Of a DNA stretch of 64,000 bases, positions 35,262 to 45,761 are shown piece by piece; within the stretch, counting starts at the first letter, position 1, and each line of letters opens with the position of its first letter. Below the pieces are notes generated by a model that ran no database searches, had not been told where the DNA came from, and worked only from the letters and a program-made list of their open reading frames with translations. Source of the DNA: Streptoalloteichus hindustanus (GTDB lineage Bacteria > Actinomycetota > Actinomycetes > Mycobacteriales > Pseudonocardiaceae); assembly GCF_900129375.1 (NCBI RefSeq), contig NZ_FQVN01000002.1, positions 558,001 to 622,000 of the forward strand, in the 5' to 3' direction. The position numbers and the translations under genes are program-made.

Positions 35262-35279
35262 TATCTGACGAGTCAGATA
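35262..35279. promoter_or_regulatory. MarR-type operator palindrome
   Basis: TATCTGAC-GA-GTCAGATA, perfect 8-bp arms with a 2-bp spacer, 57 bp upstream of the DsbA-like start and in the gap after the MarR gene. Symmetry and size are typical of MarR-family sites, and the local A/T richness is unusual here. Likely a repressor site for the DsbA-like/SnoaL-like operon. Confidence 0.75.
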
Positions 35280-35327
35280 TTTCGGGGAGATGGCCCGGTG
35301 TGGGTCAGCTCATGCCACGCGCCCGGT

Positions 35328-35816
35328 TCACCGCAGCCGGGGCAGGGCGTCCCTGGCGGCATGACTGAGTATCCGCAGGTCGGCGGCGAACCGCTCGCGG
35401 TGCTCCGCCGGCAGCGGGTCGAGCAGGTGCCGCTGGACGTTCTCCACGTGGATGCGGGCGGCCCGCACGGTCGTCTCCGCGCCGAGCTCGGTCAGCCGCA
35501 CCAACTGCACCCGGCGGTCGCCCGGGTCCGGCCGCCGCTCCACCAGCCCGACCGCCGCCATCCGGTCGACCAGCCGCGTCGCGCCGCCGGTGGTGAGCAC
35601 CTGCTCCTGCGCGATCGCCCGCATGGGCAGCCCCGGCTCACCCGCCCTGCCCAGGATCAACAACACCTCGAACACCAGGTGGCTGATCCCGCACTGCTCC
35701 TCGATCGCGCGGCCGAGGAGGTACTCCAGCCGGTTCGCCGCGCCCTGCAACCGGCCGAACGCCAGCACGCGGGCGTCGCCGGCCGCCTGCTCCGCCGTCG
35801 TGATCTCCTCGGTCAC
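35328..35816 (-). CDS. MarR-family transcriptional regulator
   Basis: 162 aa, GTG 35816 behind GGGAGGGGGAGG. Winged helix typical of MarR: LEYLLGRAIEEQCGISHLVFEVLLILGRAGE, recognition-helix segment LTTGGATRLVDRMAAVGLVERR and wing PDPGDRRVQLVRLTELG, then the C-terminal dimerisation helix. Family knowledge: dimers bind ~16-20 bp palindromes and release on ligand or oxidant binding. Same strand as, and upstream of, the DsbA-like operon, with the palindrome at 35262 between them; it likely represses that operon. Confidence 0.92.
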   Translation of the reverse strand: MTEEITTAEQAAGDARVLAFGRLQGAANRLEYLLGRAIEEQCGISHLVFEVLLILGRAGEPGLPMRAIAQEQVLTTGGATRLVDRMAAVGLVERRPDPGDRRVQLVRLTELGAETTVRAARIHVENVQRHLLDPLPAEHRERFAADLRILSHAARDALPRLR

Positions 35817-35896
35817 GCCTCCCCCTCCCGCCGCGCGGTGTCCGAGACTGGCACACGCCCCGTCGACCGGCCGCGCCGCCTCGGCGGTCCTCCTGG

Positions 35897-36772
35897 TCAG
35901 GCGGGGGCGCGGAAGTCGTCGGCGTGGTCCCTGGCCCACTCGGCGAAGGTGCGCGCGGGCCGGCCGGTGACCTGCTCGGCGGTCGGCATCGGGGCCGGCT
36001 CGGTCGGGGCCCACTCCTGCTTGGCCTCGGGGTCCGCCGCATCGCCCGAGTAGGTCTCGTAGCCGAGCAGGAAGTCGGCGGCCGCGGCGGCGAACCCGCC
36101 CTGTTGGCGGTAGAGCTCCCTGGTCCGGGCCACCGAGACCACCTCGAACCGGATCTCCCGGCCGAGTGCGGCCCCGATGGCCCGCACCTGGTCGCGGTGG
36201 CTCAGCAGCTCGGGGCCGTTGAGGGTGTAGGCGGCGCCGGCGTGGCCGTCGTCGAGCAACGCCGCCGTCGCGACGTCGGCGATGTCCCGCTCGTGGACGG
36301 GGTACCAGGCGGCGTCGGGGAACGGGTCCCTGACCACGTTCTCCGCCCGGATCGACGGGCCCCACAGCGACAGCTTGTTGAGCGCGAACTCCCCGGGCCG
36401 GACGTGCGTCCACTCCAGTCCGGACTCCTCGACCGCCCGCTCCACCGGCAGGTGGAAATTCGTGTCGTCTCCGCTGGTCACCGCGCCGGAGGACAGCACC
36501 ACGACTCGGCGGACGCCCGCGCTCCTGGCCAGCGCGACCACCTCGCGCGCCGTTTCCGGGACGGGGAACAGATACAGGCGCTCGACGCCCGCGAACGCGT
36601 CCGACAGCGACGCCGGCTCGCGGAGGTCGCCGCCGACCACCGTCACAGCCTGCGGAAACGACGCTCTCCCCGGCTCGCGGGTTAACGCACGCACCGGCAC
36701 GCCCGCGGCCACGAGACGGTCCACCACGATTCGGCCGACATTTCCGGTCGCGCCCGTCACCAGAATCGTCAT
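35897..36772 (-). CDS. NmrA-like NAD(P)-binding SDR protein
   Basis: 291 aa from ATG 36772 (GGGGGAAAG upstream). Rossmann start MTILVTGATGNVGRIVVDRL with GxxGxxG, then AGVPVRALTREPGR, the SSGAV strand (near 94-97), and AAYTLNGPELLSH near 190, all typical of NmrA/atypical SDR proteins. The Tyr-x3-Lys pair is absent, so a sensor or NADPH-dependent reductase of the quinone-reductase 2-like type is more likely than a classical dehydrogenase. It lies 80 bp upstream of the MarR gene on the same strand and may be read through into it. Confidence 0.87.
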   Translation of the reverse strand: MTILVTGATGNVGRIVVDRLVAAGVPVRALTREPGRASFPQAVTVVGGDLREPASLSDAFAGVERLYLFPVPETAREVVALARSAGVRRVVVLSSGAVTSGDDTNFHLPVERAVEESGLEWTHVRPGEFALNKLSLWGPSIRAENVVRDPFPDAAWYPVHERDIADVATAALLDDGHAGAAYTLNGPELLSHRDQVRAIGAALGREIRFEVVSVARTRELYRQQGGFAAAAADFLLGYETYSGDAADPEAKQEWAPTEPAPMPTAEQVTGRPARTFAEWARDHADDFRAPA

Positions 36773-36841
36773 CTTTCCCCCATGTTTCGTCGGAGTTCGT
36801 TCTCCTCCATCTGAGCGGCCCGGCGCGAATTCGGCAAACGC

Positions 36842-36854
36842 GAACACGCTGTTC
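36842..36854. promoter_or_regulatory. Short palindrome in a divergent promoter region
   Basis: GAACA-CGC-TGTTC lies 70 bp upstream of the NmrA-like start and about 255 bp upstream of the small gene at 37109. It resembles but does not match the actinobacterial LexA box (spacing is 5, not 4, between GAAC and GTTC). Possible operator; function unknown. Confidence 0.3.
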
Positions 36855-37108
36855 ACGTTTTGTGCTGACCTGCGGAAACGTGATTTCGTGAGAAAACGGC
36901 GCGTGCCGGCGCACGTGGCGTGAAGTGCTCTCTTCCCTTGTGCGAACAAAATCGCGGCGACGTGGCCACGCCGTGCGCCGGGCCTTCGTCGCGGGGTGAC
37001 CTCTCTCGCACCCGCCGCGGGCCGGAGGTCCCGTTTCGTCGCCAGCCGCCACGGCAACCCTGGCCACGAGCCCACGCGACGGGAGCAGAGAAACCGCAGG
37101 TGAGAGCC

Positions 37109-37327
37109 ATGGTGAGCAAGAAGATGGAAGGCGACGACGAGCAACGCCGGCAGAAGGCCCGTGCGGCTCGCGAGCACGGGGCGACCCCGAGCGAGGAGCA
37201 GGTGACCAAGGGGGCGTCGAAGCAACGGCACCACATGACCGGCGGCACGCACGACGAGCGGTTGGAGGCCATCCACCGCGGCAAGCAGCAGGACGAGTCG
37301 CCCAAGCCCGGTCCGCACTCGCGCTGA
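37109..37327 (+). CDS. 72-aa charged peptide upstream of the Clp-like unfoldase
   Basis: ATG 37109 behind GCAGGTGAGAG. Very hydrophilic: MVSKKMEGDDEQRRQKARAA, ATPSEEQVTKGASKQRHH and a C-terminal DERLEAIHRGKQQDES. No hydrophobic core, so it is probably disordered. Similar short proteins occur in actinobacteria, some near stress genes, but I know no function. It ends 41 bp before the ClpC-like gene; co-transcription is likely, so an adaptor or substrate-tag role is possible but speculative. Confidence 0.65.
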   Translation: MVSKKMEGDDEQRRQKARAAREHGATPSEEQVTKGASKQRHHMTGGTHDERLEAIHRGKQQDESPKPGPHSR

Positions 37328-37368
37328 GCTGGGCGGGGATCGAGCGGACAGGGGGAAGGCGGGAAGTG

Positions 37369-39855
<2,487 letters not shown>

Positions 39856-39887
39856 CTCACAGTCCTTTGTTGACAGTCGTGATCCTC

Positions 39888-40397
39888 TTAGGACGGCGGC
39901 TCGTCAGGCTCCGGCCGCCACGGCCGCACGTCGAAGTCGCCTGAGTGCGAGCGGACAACGAAGAGCTGGTCGAACCCCTCCTCGGGCCGCGGGGGAACCA
40001 GCCGCTTGAGCGTGGCGAAGAGCCCGACCTCGGGCACCCGCTCCCGCCCCTCCCGGGCGGCGTTCCTCGTCAGCGCGGTGGGCACGTCGGGCGGGAACCA
40101 GTAGCCCACCACGCGCGCGTGGAAGACCCGCGCCACCGCGATGATCTGCCGCCGCTCCTCGACCGACGGGTTCGTGTTGTCCACGGCCACCGACTCGCCC
40201 CGCGCCAGCGCGGCGTCGATCAGCGCGTTCTGCCGGACTTCCTTGCGTCGCACGTTGCGCATCAGGTCCTTGCTCACGTGCACATGCGTGGCCGCCAACC
40301 GCCTGCGGTAGAACGTCGTCTTGCCGGACGCCTGGAGTCCGATGAGGACAGCCACCTCGGGATGATCCCCTGCCGAGTGCCCTTCCTCCTGGCTCAT
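39888..40397 (-). CDS. P-loop kinase (polynucleotide-kinase-like AAA_33)
   Basis: 169 aa, ATG 40397. Walker A VLIGLQASGKTTFYRR near 20, then HVHVSKDLMRN, the AVDNTNPSVEERRQIIAVAR motif (DNTN typical of PNK-type kinases), and YWFPPDVPTALTRNAAREGRERVP. Family knowledge: these small kinases phosphorylate nucleic-acid ends or small metabolites; the exact substrate is not predictable. It is convergent with the Clp-like gene (32 bp gap). Confidence 0.87.
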   Translation of the reverse strand: MSQEEGHSAGDHPEVAVLIGLQASGKTTFYRRRLAATHVHVSKDLMRNVRRKEVRQNALIDAALARGESVAVDNTNPSVEERRQIIAVARVFHARVVGYWFPPDVPTALTRNAAREGRERVPEVGLFATLKRLVPPRPEEGFDQLFVVRSHSGDFDVRPWRPEPDEPPS

Positions 40398-40424
40398 GGC
40401 CTCATCCTCGCTCCCGCGACGGAC

Positions 40425-40724
40425 TCACGGGCGACGGAAACGCTCACGCCGCCGGTGACCCGTCTGGCGCGGCTCCTGCGCCGCCGCGCACCGACGACAG
40501 AGAAGCGCTGGGTGGCCTCCCGTGGTGTTCGTCCGCGCCATCCACACCGCGTCGGCCCACGACACGTGCTGGAAACCCCGAAGCCGACTGCGACTCAGCG
40601 CGAGCCCGCACACCGTCTGGTTCGTGCCCGGGTGCCAGGCGTGCACGTCCCCCGCCGGCTGCCGCACGCCGTCCTCGTCCACCCACTCGCTCGACGCTGC
40701 CACGAAAGCGCTGCTCCCCGCCAT
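40425..40724 (-). CDS. Small conserved actinobacterial protein with CxxC and His
   Basis: 99 aa, ATG 40724. Core HAWHPGTNQTVCGLALSRSR and FQHVSWADAVWM, then ALLCRRCAAA with a CxxC pair near residue 79. The Cys/His pattern (H, C…CxxC) may bind zinc. I recognise this only as a conserved actinobacterial small protein, without function. The C-terminus is Arg-rich. It lies 27 bp upstream of the P-loop kinase on the same strand, so the two form a likely operon. Confidence 0.65.
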   Translation of the reverse strand: MAGSSAFVAASSEWVDEDGVRQPAGDVHAWHPGTNQTVCGLALSRSRLRGFQHVSWADAVWMARTNTTGGHPALLCRRCAAAQEPRQTGHRRRERFRRP

Positions 40725-40870
40725 CCCCCAGGAATTCCCCCCAGCTCCCCCTCAACACACCCCCAGACGGCGCCGACCGGCCTGTTGATCACCTCGCGCC
40801 CGAGCTGAGTTATGGTTGCCGCCATCGGGGGAGCAGGAAAGGCGCGCACGAAGGCGAACTTCGCGGGGGA

Positions 40871-41416
40871 GTGGTGACGGTGTCCGCTGACGACGACGAA
40901 GGTCCGACAAAGAGAGCCCTGGCGACGCTGGCCGGAGTTGCCGGCGGCACCGTTCTCGGGGTTTTCCTGCTCTTTGCTCCGTTTGCCACCGTCTGGCTGT
41001 TGTCCGAGTCCCAGGAAGGCAAGCTCGAAAGGCTGCTGGGCAAGGTCACCGTGGCCGGGTGCCGCCAAGCCGGAAAGCACCTGAGCGAGGACAAAGGCGG
41101 AATCAAGAGCATCGAGGGCTACTACGTTGGCCTGCCGTCGGACACTCCCCTGGACGAGATGGTGTCGGCAGAGGGGCTGATCTCCTCCGATTTCCCGGCG
41201 CCTGGTTATTCTTCCCTCGACAAGAAAGATCCTGACGGCACCGTCGACAACGGCGTCGGCCGCATCGAGGAATGCTCTGTCTCGGCCACCCGCTACGGCC
41301 CCAACCGCAAACCCGAGTTGGACCCGCGCCTCTCGGACTCCGAGTGGGAGCAGGTCCGGTCGGGCAGGCTCGTCCTCTTCCAGGTCTTCATCATGTGCGA
41401 TTTCCGTGCGTCATGA
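40871..41416 (+). CDS. Membrane-anchored hypothetical protein, copy 1 of a tandem pair
   Basis: 181 aa, GTG 40871 behind CGGGGGAG. One N-terminal transmembrane segment (~18-45, ATLAGVAGGTVLGVFLLFAPF), then a soluble extracellular-side domain with the signature KLERLLGKVTVAG, IEGYYVGLPSDTPLDEMVSAEG and a closing EWEQVRSGRLVLFQVFIMCD. Two or three Cys residues could form disulfides. No family is recognised. The next gene is a paralogue with long stretches of near-identical DNA. Confidence 0.72.
   Translation: MVTVSADDDEGPTKRALATLAGVAGGTVLGVFLLFAPFATVWLLSESQEGKLERLLGKVTVAGCRQAGKHLSEDKGGIKSIEGYYVGLPSDTPLDEMVSAEGLISSDFPAPGYSSLDKKDPDGTVDNGVGRIEECSVSATRYGPNRKPELDPRLSDSEWEQVRSGRLVLFQVFIMCDFRAS
41120..41169 (+). 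repeat. Direct repeat, copy 1 (50 bp identical)
   Basis: Identical over 50 bp to 41818-41867, offset 698 bp, within paralogous genes (codes YYVGLPSDTPLDEMVSA). Shows a recent tandem duplication. Confidence 0.9.
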
Positions 41417-41487
41417 GATGCGGGGGTCGCCGGCTGCCCAACGGTTCTGGCTGTTGAGATCCCCATATCCTCGCCAGGTAGCGTGAA

Positions 41488-42114
41488 ATGTCAGACGGGT
41501 CATCAAGCTCACGAACGGGGGAGAAGTTGAACCAGGATCGGACGGCGATGGAAGCGGTTGCCGTGATCACTGATGACAGTGCCGACAGAAGACTGAGTCG
41601 AAGAGTCTGGGCGGGGGTGGCCGGGATCGTCGCCGGAACCGCGCTCGGGGTGGCCATCGTCGTCGGCGCGGTGTTCGGCACCCTACAGTGGCTTCCCCTT
41701 CCCGAGTCTCAGGAGCACAAGCTCGAGAGGTTGCTGGGCAAGGTCACCGTGGCCGGGTACCGCCAGACCGGAAAGCACCTGGGTGACGACGAGCACGGAA
41801 TCAGGAGCATCGAGGGGTACTACGTTGGCCTGCCGTCGGACACTCCCCTGGACGAGATGGTGTCGGCGGAGGGGATGATTCCGCCGAAGGACTACCCGGT
41901 GCCTGGTTTTTCTCACTCAGCGGAGAAGGACGCTGACGGCAACCTCCACGACGCGATCAGTCGCATCGAGGAATGCCTTGTCACGGCCACCAAGTACGCC
42001 CCGAACCGCAAGCCCGGATCAGACCCCGGGCTCTCGGGCTCCGAGTGGGAGCAGGTCCGGTCGGGCAAGCTCGTCCTCTTCCAGGTCTTCATCATGTGCG
42101 ATTTCCGCTGGTGA
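41488..42114 (+). CDS. Membrane-anchored hypothetical protein, copy 2 of a tandem pair
   Basis: 208 aa from ATG 41488. A shorter start (TTG 41527 after GGGGGAGAAG, or ATG 41548) would align better with copy 1, so the first 13-20 residues are uncertain. One transmembrane segment (VWAGVAGIVAGTALGVAIVV) is followed by the same soluble domain as copy 1 (KLERLLGKVTVAGYRQTGK, the 50-bp identical block, and VLFQVFIMCDFRW). The linker differs (PLPESQEHK). The duplicated unit also includes upstream DNA: the segment ending AAATGTCAGACGG recurs at 42165. Confidence 0.72.
   Translation: MSDGSSSSRTGEKLNQDRTAMEAVAVITDDSADRRLSRRVWAGVAGIVAGTALGVAIVVGAVFGTLQWLPLPESQEHKLERLLGKVTVAGYRQTGKHLGDDEHGIRSIEGYYVGLPSDTPLDEMVSAEGMIPPKDYPVPGFSHSAEKDADGNLHDAISRIEECLVTATKYAPNRKPGSDPGLSGSEWEQVRSGKLVLFQVFIMCDFRW
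41818..41867 (+). repeat. Direct repeat, copy 2 (50 bp identical)
   Basis: Partner of 41120-41169. Confidence 0.9.
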
Positions 42115-42164
42115 CGAACCGACGTGACCGGCCCCCGTGGTCTCGCTGTTGGGAACGCCCGCGT

Positions 42165-42197
42165 CAGGTAGGGGGAAATGTCAGACGGCTTCATCAA
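42165..42197 (+). repeat. Truncated third unit of the tandem array
   Basis: CAGGTA…GGGAAATGTCAGACGG.TTCATCAA repeats the start region of copy 2 (41475-41506, including ATG-TCA-GAC-GG). After this point homology ends, so only the leader and first codons (MSDG) of a third copy survive before the next gene. Confidence 0.65.
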
Positions 42198-42238
42198 TTC
42201 GAAGGACCTGGCCAAAATTACGAGAAAAGGTTTCCGGG

Positions 42239-42562
42239 GTGGCTGTCATCTCCGTTCCTGGGCAGGAGCCGCAGAAGTTCCGCAACCAGACTCTGCGAGA
42301 GTTGTGCGAGAGGGCTCGCCCGTGGGTCTATGACGAAGGGGAGCGTTATCTGCTCGAAGAGGCGGCCGCGCTGGGCGCCCTGTACTTCGAACCCATGGAA
42401 CCTTCTCAGCGTACGAGCCTGGCCAGAGCTCTGATCATTGCCGCCCGAGACTATCGAGACGATTTGCTGCGGCAGCCGGATCTGGACGAGAGCGACCGGA
42501 GCAGGGAGGAGGCGCTGGCGGAGCTGCCTCCATACCTCGGGAAGCTGCTGCCGGAGCCATGA
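42239..42562 (+). CDS. Hypothetical protein, 107 aa
   Basis: GTG 42239 starts the coding-like sequence VAVISVPGQEPQKFRNQTL. All helical and acidic: LRELCERARPWVYDEGERYL, LARALIIAARDYRDDLL, ESDRSREEALAELPPYLG. No signal or membrane segment. No family is recognised. It follows the tandem membrane proteins, and its start lies just after the truncated third unit, suggesting the array was interrupted by, or fused to, this gene's upstream region. Confidence 0.6.
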   Translation: MAVISVPGQEPQKFRNQTLRELCERARPWVYDEGERYLLEEAAALGALYFEPMEPSQRTSLARALIIAARDYRDDLLRQPDLDESDRSREEALAELPPYLGKLLPEP

Positions 42563-42613
42563 GTGCGGTGAGTTCTCAGGTGCTGGTTGGACGTTCTCGA
42601 GAAAGGGTCAGCG

Positions 42614-42840
42614 ATGAAAGTCCTCTCGGTTGGTGACCCCGGTCCTCGCGGCAGTCGCCCGGGCGTCCGGATCGCAGGGTGGATTGGGCTCGATGTGGTC
42701 GCCGTCGGCCTCGGCACCGCTGCCTTGGTCTGGTCAGAAGTACGTCAGCTACGACGGAAAAACCTCGGCCCGCACCGAGTTCGAGATCACCGTGGACGCG
42801 AGCGGGACGCACCCGGTCGTCTATCTGTACGGCTTCCGAG
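42614..42840 (+). pseudogene. Deleted, frameshifted relative of the membrane protein at 53271
   Basis: The first part (frame of ATG 42614) gives a basic start and one transmembrane segment (VRIAGWIGLDVVAVGLGTAALVW), comparable to VRFVGWSLSVIIAVGLAALGVAW at 53340. At about 42735 the homology switches frame and continues YVSYDGKTSARTEFEITVDASG…VVYLYGFR, matching LVYWGSTAPRTNFEIAVDPSG…IVYLYGFR at the C-terminus of the 53271 protein. The ~110 residues between are missing. This is seen directly by comparing the two sequences. Confidence 0.75.
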
Positions 42841-42891
42841 ACCAGGTCGGGCCCTGCCGGCGAACATTCGGCCTGGTGAGGGCAGTTCTCG

Positions 42892-44004
42892 TCAATCCCG
42901 TTGTTGGAGCGTCCCAGTAACCTGCCACAGGTCGTAGCTCCACAGGGAGTCGGGAAAGTCTCCCGCTCTGCTCTTCGTGAAGACCGCCGTCAGGAGGCCC
43001 GACTCGGGCAACATCCCGTAGATGTTGCGCAGAATCCCTGGGTTGTGGTTCCGCGGGAAACCGGTGCTCGCAGGGGTGATCCGGCCTTCCACCTTCCAGG
43101 TCCCGCCACCGTTCCAGATGCTGGCCCCGTCGATGCTGACGATCTCCAGCTGGGAGGAGATGTAGTTGGGCGCATCCGGGGGATAGGGCCCCTGCTCCCT
43201 GATGGTGTAGAACCTGTCCAGCGGCGGGTCGTAGGCGATGTCGAAGTTGTGGAGGACATCCGGTGTGCCGTCAAAGCCCCGGATTCCCTCGTTGGACACT
43301 CGGACAGCCGGACCAACGGTGGGGCGGTCGAGGTCACTGAGCTTGAGATGGCGACGCCAGGCCGACGTTTCGGACGGGCCGCCCTGCGAGTAGAACAGCA
43401 GCACCTCGCCCCGTCGAGGGTCGATGGTGGTCGCGCTCGGCTGACCCACACCCCACGCCCGCTCGTCGTCGAACGGGGTGTCCACAATGGGCTCCGGATA
43501 CTTCACCCACGGCCCGGCGAGGTCGTTCGCGACCGCGAGTCCGATCCGGTTCCGCGTGTTGTCTCGGTCTGTGCCCAGATAGAACATCACGTAGTGGTAC
43601 GTGTTCTGGCGGTACCGGACATCCGCTGCGACGACTGTTGGATCGCAGATGTGCGTCGCGTCCCAGCTTCCCTGCGCCCCTGGCGCGAGAACAAAGTGGT
43701 CGCGTTGCGGCGTCGCACCGGCGCTGTCGACCTGGCTGAAGAACACGTGATCTCGGATCACCGCGGAGGTCGCGTTGTGACAGGTGAAATAGTAGGTGTG
43801 CCCCGAGTCGGTAATCGCCGACGGGGCGTACGAGTACTGCTCAGGCCCGCCGGGCGAATAGACCCGCTGCGCTCCGCCAACGGGTTTCCAATCTCCTTCC
43901 GGAAGGGCGGAGCGGGCTGCCGGAGCGGCTGCCCCCGACAGTGCCAGTGCTGCGGTGAGAGCCACTGCGGCTACGGACGAGGACACAAGGCCACGAAGGA
44001 ACAC
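42892..44004 (-). CDS. Secreted GH43/GH32-like five-bladed beta-propeller protein
   Basis: 370 aa, ATG 44004, Sec signal peptide (~1-32, VAAVALTAALALSGAAAPAA). Repeated blade-like segments: HTYYFTCHNATSAVIRDHVF, TYHYVMFYLGTDRDNTRNRIG, GEVLLFYSQGGPSETSAW and DIAYDPPLDRFYTIRE, with a C-terminal WSYDLWQVTG. Family knowledge: GH43/GH32/GH68 and related lectins share this fold. The classical catalytic Asp/Asp/Glu triad cannot be confirmed by eye, so a non-catalytic carbohydrate-binding role is possible. It is a single gene upstream of the pseudogene, with its 3' end close to it. Confidence 0.7.
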   Translation of the reverse strand: MFLRGLVSSSVAAVALTAALALSGAAAPAARSALPEGDWKPVGGAQRVYSPGGPEQYSYAPSAITDSGHTYYFTCHNATSAVIRDHVFFSQVDSAGATPQRDHFVLAPGAQGSWDATHICDPTVVAADVRYRQNTYHYVMFYLGTDRDNTRNRIGLAVANDLAGPWVKYPEPIVDTPFDDERAWGVGQPSATTIDPRRGEVLLFYSQGGPSETSAWRRHLKLSDLDRPTVGPAVRVSNEGIRGFDGTPDVLHNFDIAYDPPLDRFYTIREQGPYPPDAPNYISSQLEIVSIDGASIWNGGGTWKVEGRITPASTGFPRNHNPGILRNIYGMLPESGLLTAVFTKSRAGDFPDSLWSYDLWQVTGTLQQRD

Positions 44005-44215
44005 TGTTTCGGACTCCTGGGCGGTTGCGGAAACCTGATCACGTTGGGGCGTAGGAGGAAGAGCCGAACAGCGAAAGCAGAGGTCGAGCGGGGAAACCGC
44101 TCGACCTCCACCACGCCTGCCTCAGAGATCCCGACCGGCCGCCGTCCTTCACCGAGAGCTTCCCGTACTGAAGGACACCGATGCGGTTGACGTCGCTCGT
44201 TGACACAGCGAAGGA

Positions 44216-44246
44216 GGGGGCGGAGAGATGGGTGCACTCCGCCCCC
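44216..44246 (-). terminator. Hairpin terminator after the first pseudoprotease gene
   Basis: GGGGGCGGAG (44216-44225) and CTCCGCCCCC (44237-44246) form a 10-bp perfect stem with an 11-nt loop, 7 bp past the stop at 44253 on the - strand. Confidence 0.65.
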
Positions 44247-44252
44247 GCGTGC

Positions 44253-45761
44253 TCAGATGGCTCGACAGCTGTCGGGGGCCGCGGTGATGCTGAACTCGTT
44301 GGCCCAGCCGGTGCCGACGAGCTTGCCGATGTCCCTGCCCGTGTCGGCCCAGCTGTCCGTGACGGGCTGGTAGCGGTACCAGAGGAGCTCGCCGCCGCCC
44401 TGGACGAGGCGCGCGCCGTAGAGGATGTCGCCGCCGACCGACATCACGGCGTTGAAGTCCTGCCAGCCGAAGCCACCGGGCTTGGCCCACTGGGTCCACT
44501 GCCCACTCACGGCGTCGTAGACGTGGCGGAAGATCTCGCCCTTGGTGTTTCGCGCGTAGATGACGCCTTGGCCGGCGCCGACGATGAGGTTGTACTGACC
44601 CCAGTCGCCCGTCAGGACGCGGTGGTCAAGCTTCTTGCTGGCGGGGTCGTACGAGCGCCAGTGCAGCTTGCCGTCGGGCTCGATGGTGTAGATGTGGCCG
44701 TTCGTGTCGACGGTGATCCGGTTGCGGTACTCCGGCGTGACATAGCGTCCCCAACCTGCGTCGAGCACGTCGTACTGGGCGCCGGACTGGTTGCGATCCC
44801 AGTCCTGGCCGTTCCAGCGGTAGCGGCGGAACTCGCCGTTGTCGACCGCGAGGTAGATGACCCCGTCGGGGCCGGCAATGGTGCGGGCGCCCAGCCAGCC
44901 GGCTCCGATGATCTGCCCGGTGTTGTCGGCCCAGGTGAAGGCGCCGTTCTTCGGGTCGGTGTGCGCGTACAGTCGGACCTCGCCGTCGTTCCGGACCACG
45001 TACATCGGCGCGGCGGGCTTGCACTCGACGCTCAGGTTCGGGATCTGCTGCTTGATCCAGTCGTTGAGGTCGTCGACGCGGGCGGCGGTGCCTCCCTGGC
45101 GGGTCTCGGTCTCGCCCAGACATCCGCTCTGCCAGGAGGCGTCGTTCAGGCCAACGAGCTCGGGCTTGCCGTTGGTCTCTCGAACGACCGGGCCACCAGC
45201 GTCGCCCTTGCAGGTGCTGGCGTTGGCGGGGGTGTGGCCGATGACCTCGAAGGTGGTCTTGCCGACGTTCTTGACCTGGAACGTCGCGGTGTGGAGCTGG
45301 TTGGGGACCCACTCGGTGGCGGTTCGGCCGAAACCGGCGATGCCGAGGACATCGCCGTTCTGCGGGGTTGCTTTGCTGACCTTCAGCGGTGCGACGCCGG
45401 AGACGGGCGCGCCGAGTTTCACCAGAGCGACGTTGCGGTCCTCACGTGACAACACGGTCGCGGCCTTCACCACCTGGCCGGTGTTGCTGGTCAGGTTGGT
45501 GCGGCCCACGGTGACCGTTCCGGCGTCGAGCTGAACCCCGGTGACACAGCTCTTGGCGGTGATCACCCACTGGGCCTCGATCAGGGCGCCGCTGCAGGCA
45601 CGGCCGGGAAACTCGATCTTCGCGGCGTACTGGTAGGTGCCGTCCTTGGCGGGCGCGCCACCGCTGACCGCGTGCGCCGGCGAGGTGACCAGAAGCCCCG
45701 CTCCCAGAACCGCGACGGCCACAGCCGCGGTCCCTCCCGTTCTCGTCCCCGTACGTGCCAT
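44253..45761 (-). CDS. Secreted trypsin-fold pseudoprotease with tachylectin-like propeller, copy 1
   Basis: 502 aa, ATG 45761. Signal peptide to ~residue 31 (VTSPAHA). Trypsin-like fold (~32-245) with all conserved landmarks but no catalytic residues: TAAHC is TAKSC (His to Ser71), DIALLKL is RNVALVKL (Asp to Asn110), GDSGGP is GDAGGP (Ser to Ala188). The mature N-terminus VSGG mimics IVGG. C-terminal ~250 residues repeat blades with RNDGEVRLYAHTDPK, FRRYRWNGQDWDRN, KLHWRSYDPASK, resembling tachylectin-2 propellers that bind GlcNAc/GalNAc. Likely a secreted binding protein rather than a protease. Copy 2 follows upstream with ~75-80% similar sequence. It ends at its own hairpin terminator. 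Confidence 0.85.
   Translation of the reverse strand: MARTGTRTGGTAAVAVAVLGAGLLVTSPAHAVSGGAPAKDGTYQYAAKIEFPGRACSGALIEAQWVITAKSCVTGVQLDAGTVTVGRTNLTSNTGQVVKAATVLSREDRNVALVKLGAPVSGVAPLKVSKATPQNGDVLGIAGFGRTATEWVPNQLHTATFQVKNVGKTTFEVIGHTPANASTCKGDAGGPVVRETNGKPELVGLNDASWQSGCLGETETRQGGTAARVDDLNDWIKQQIPNLSVECKPAAPMYVVRNDGEVRLYAHTDPKNGAFTWADNTGQIIGAGWLGARTIAGPDGVIYLAVDNGEFRRYRWNGQDWDRNQSGAQYDVLDAGWGRYVTPEYRNRITVDTNGHIYTIEPDGKLHWRSYDPASKKLDHRVLTGDWGQYNLIVGAGQGVIYARNTKGEIFRHVYDAVSGQWTQWAKPGGFGWQDFNAVMSVGGDILYGARLVQGGGELLWYRYQPVTDSWADTGRDIGKLVGTGWANEFSITAAPDSCRAI

Noticed and set aside
36842-36854. LexA (SOS) box
   Set aside because: Spacing between GAAC and GTTC is 5, not 4; kept only as a low-confidence palindrome.
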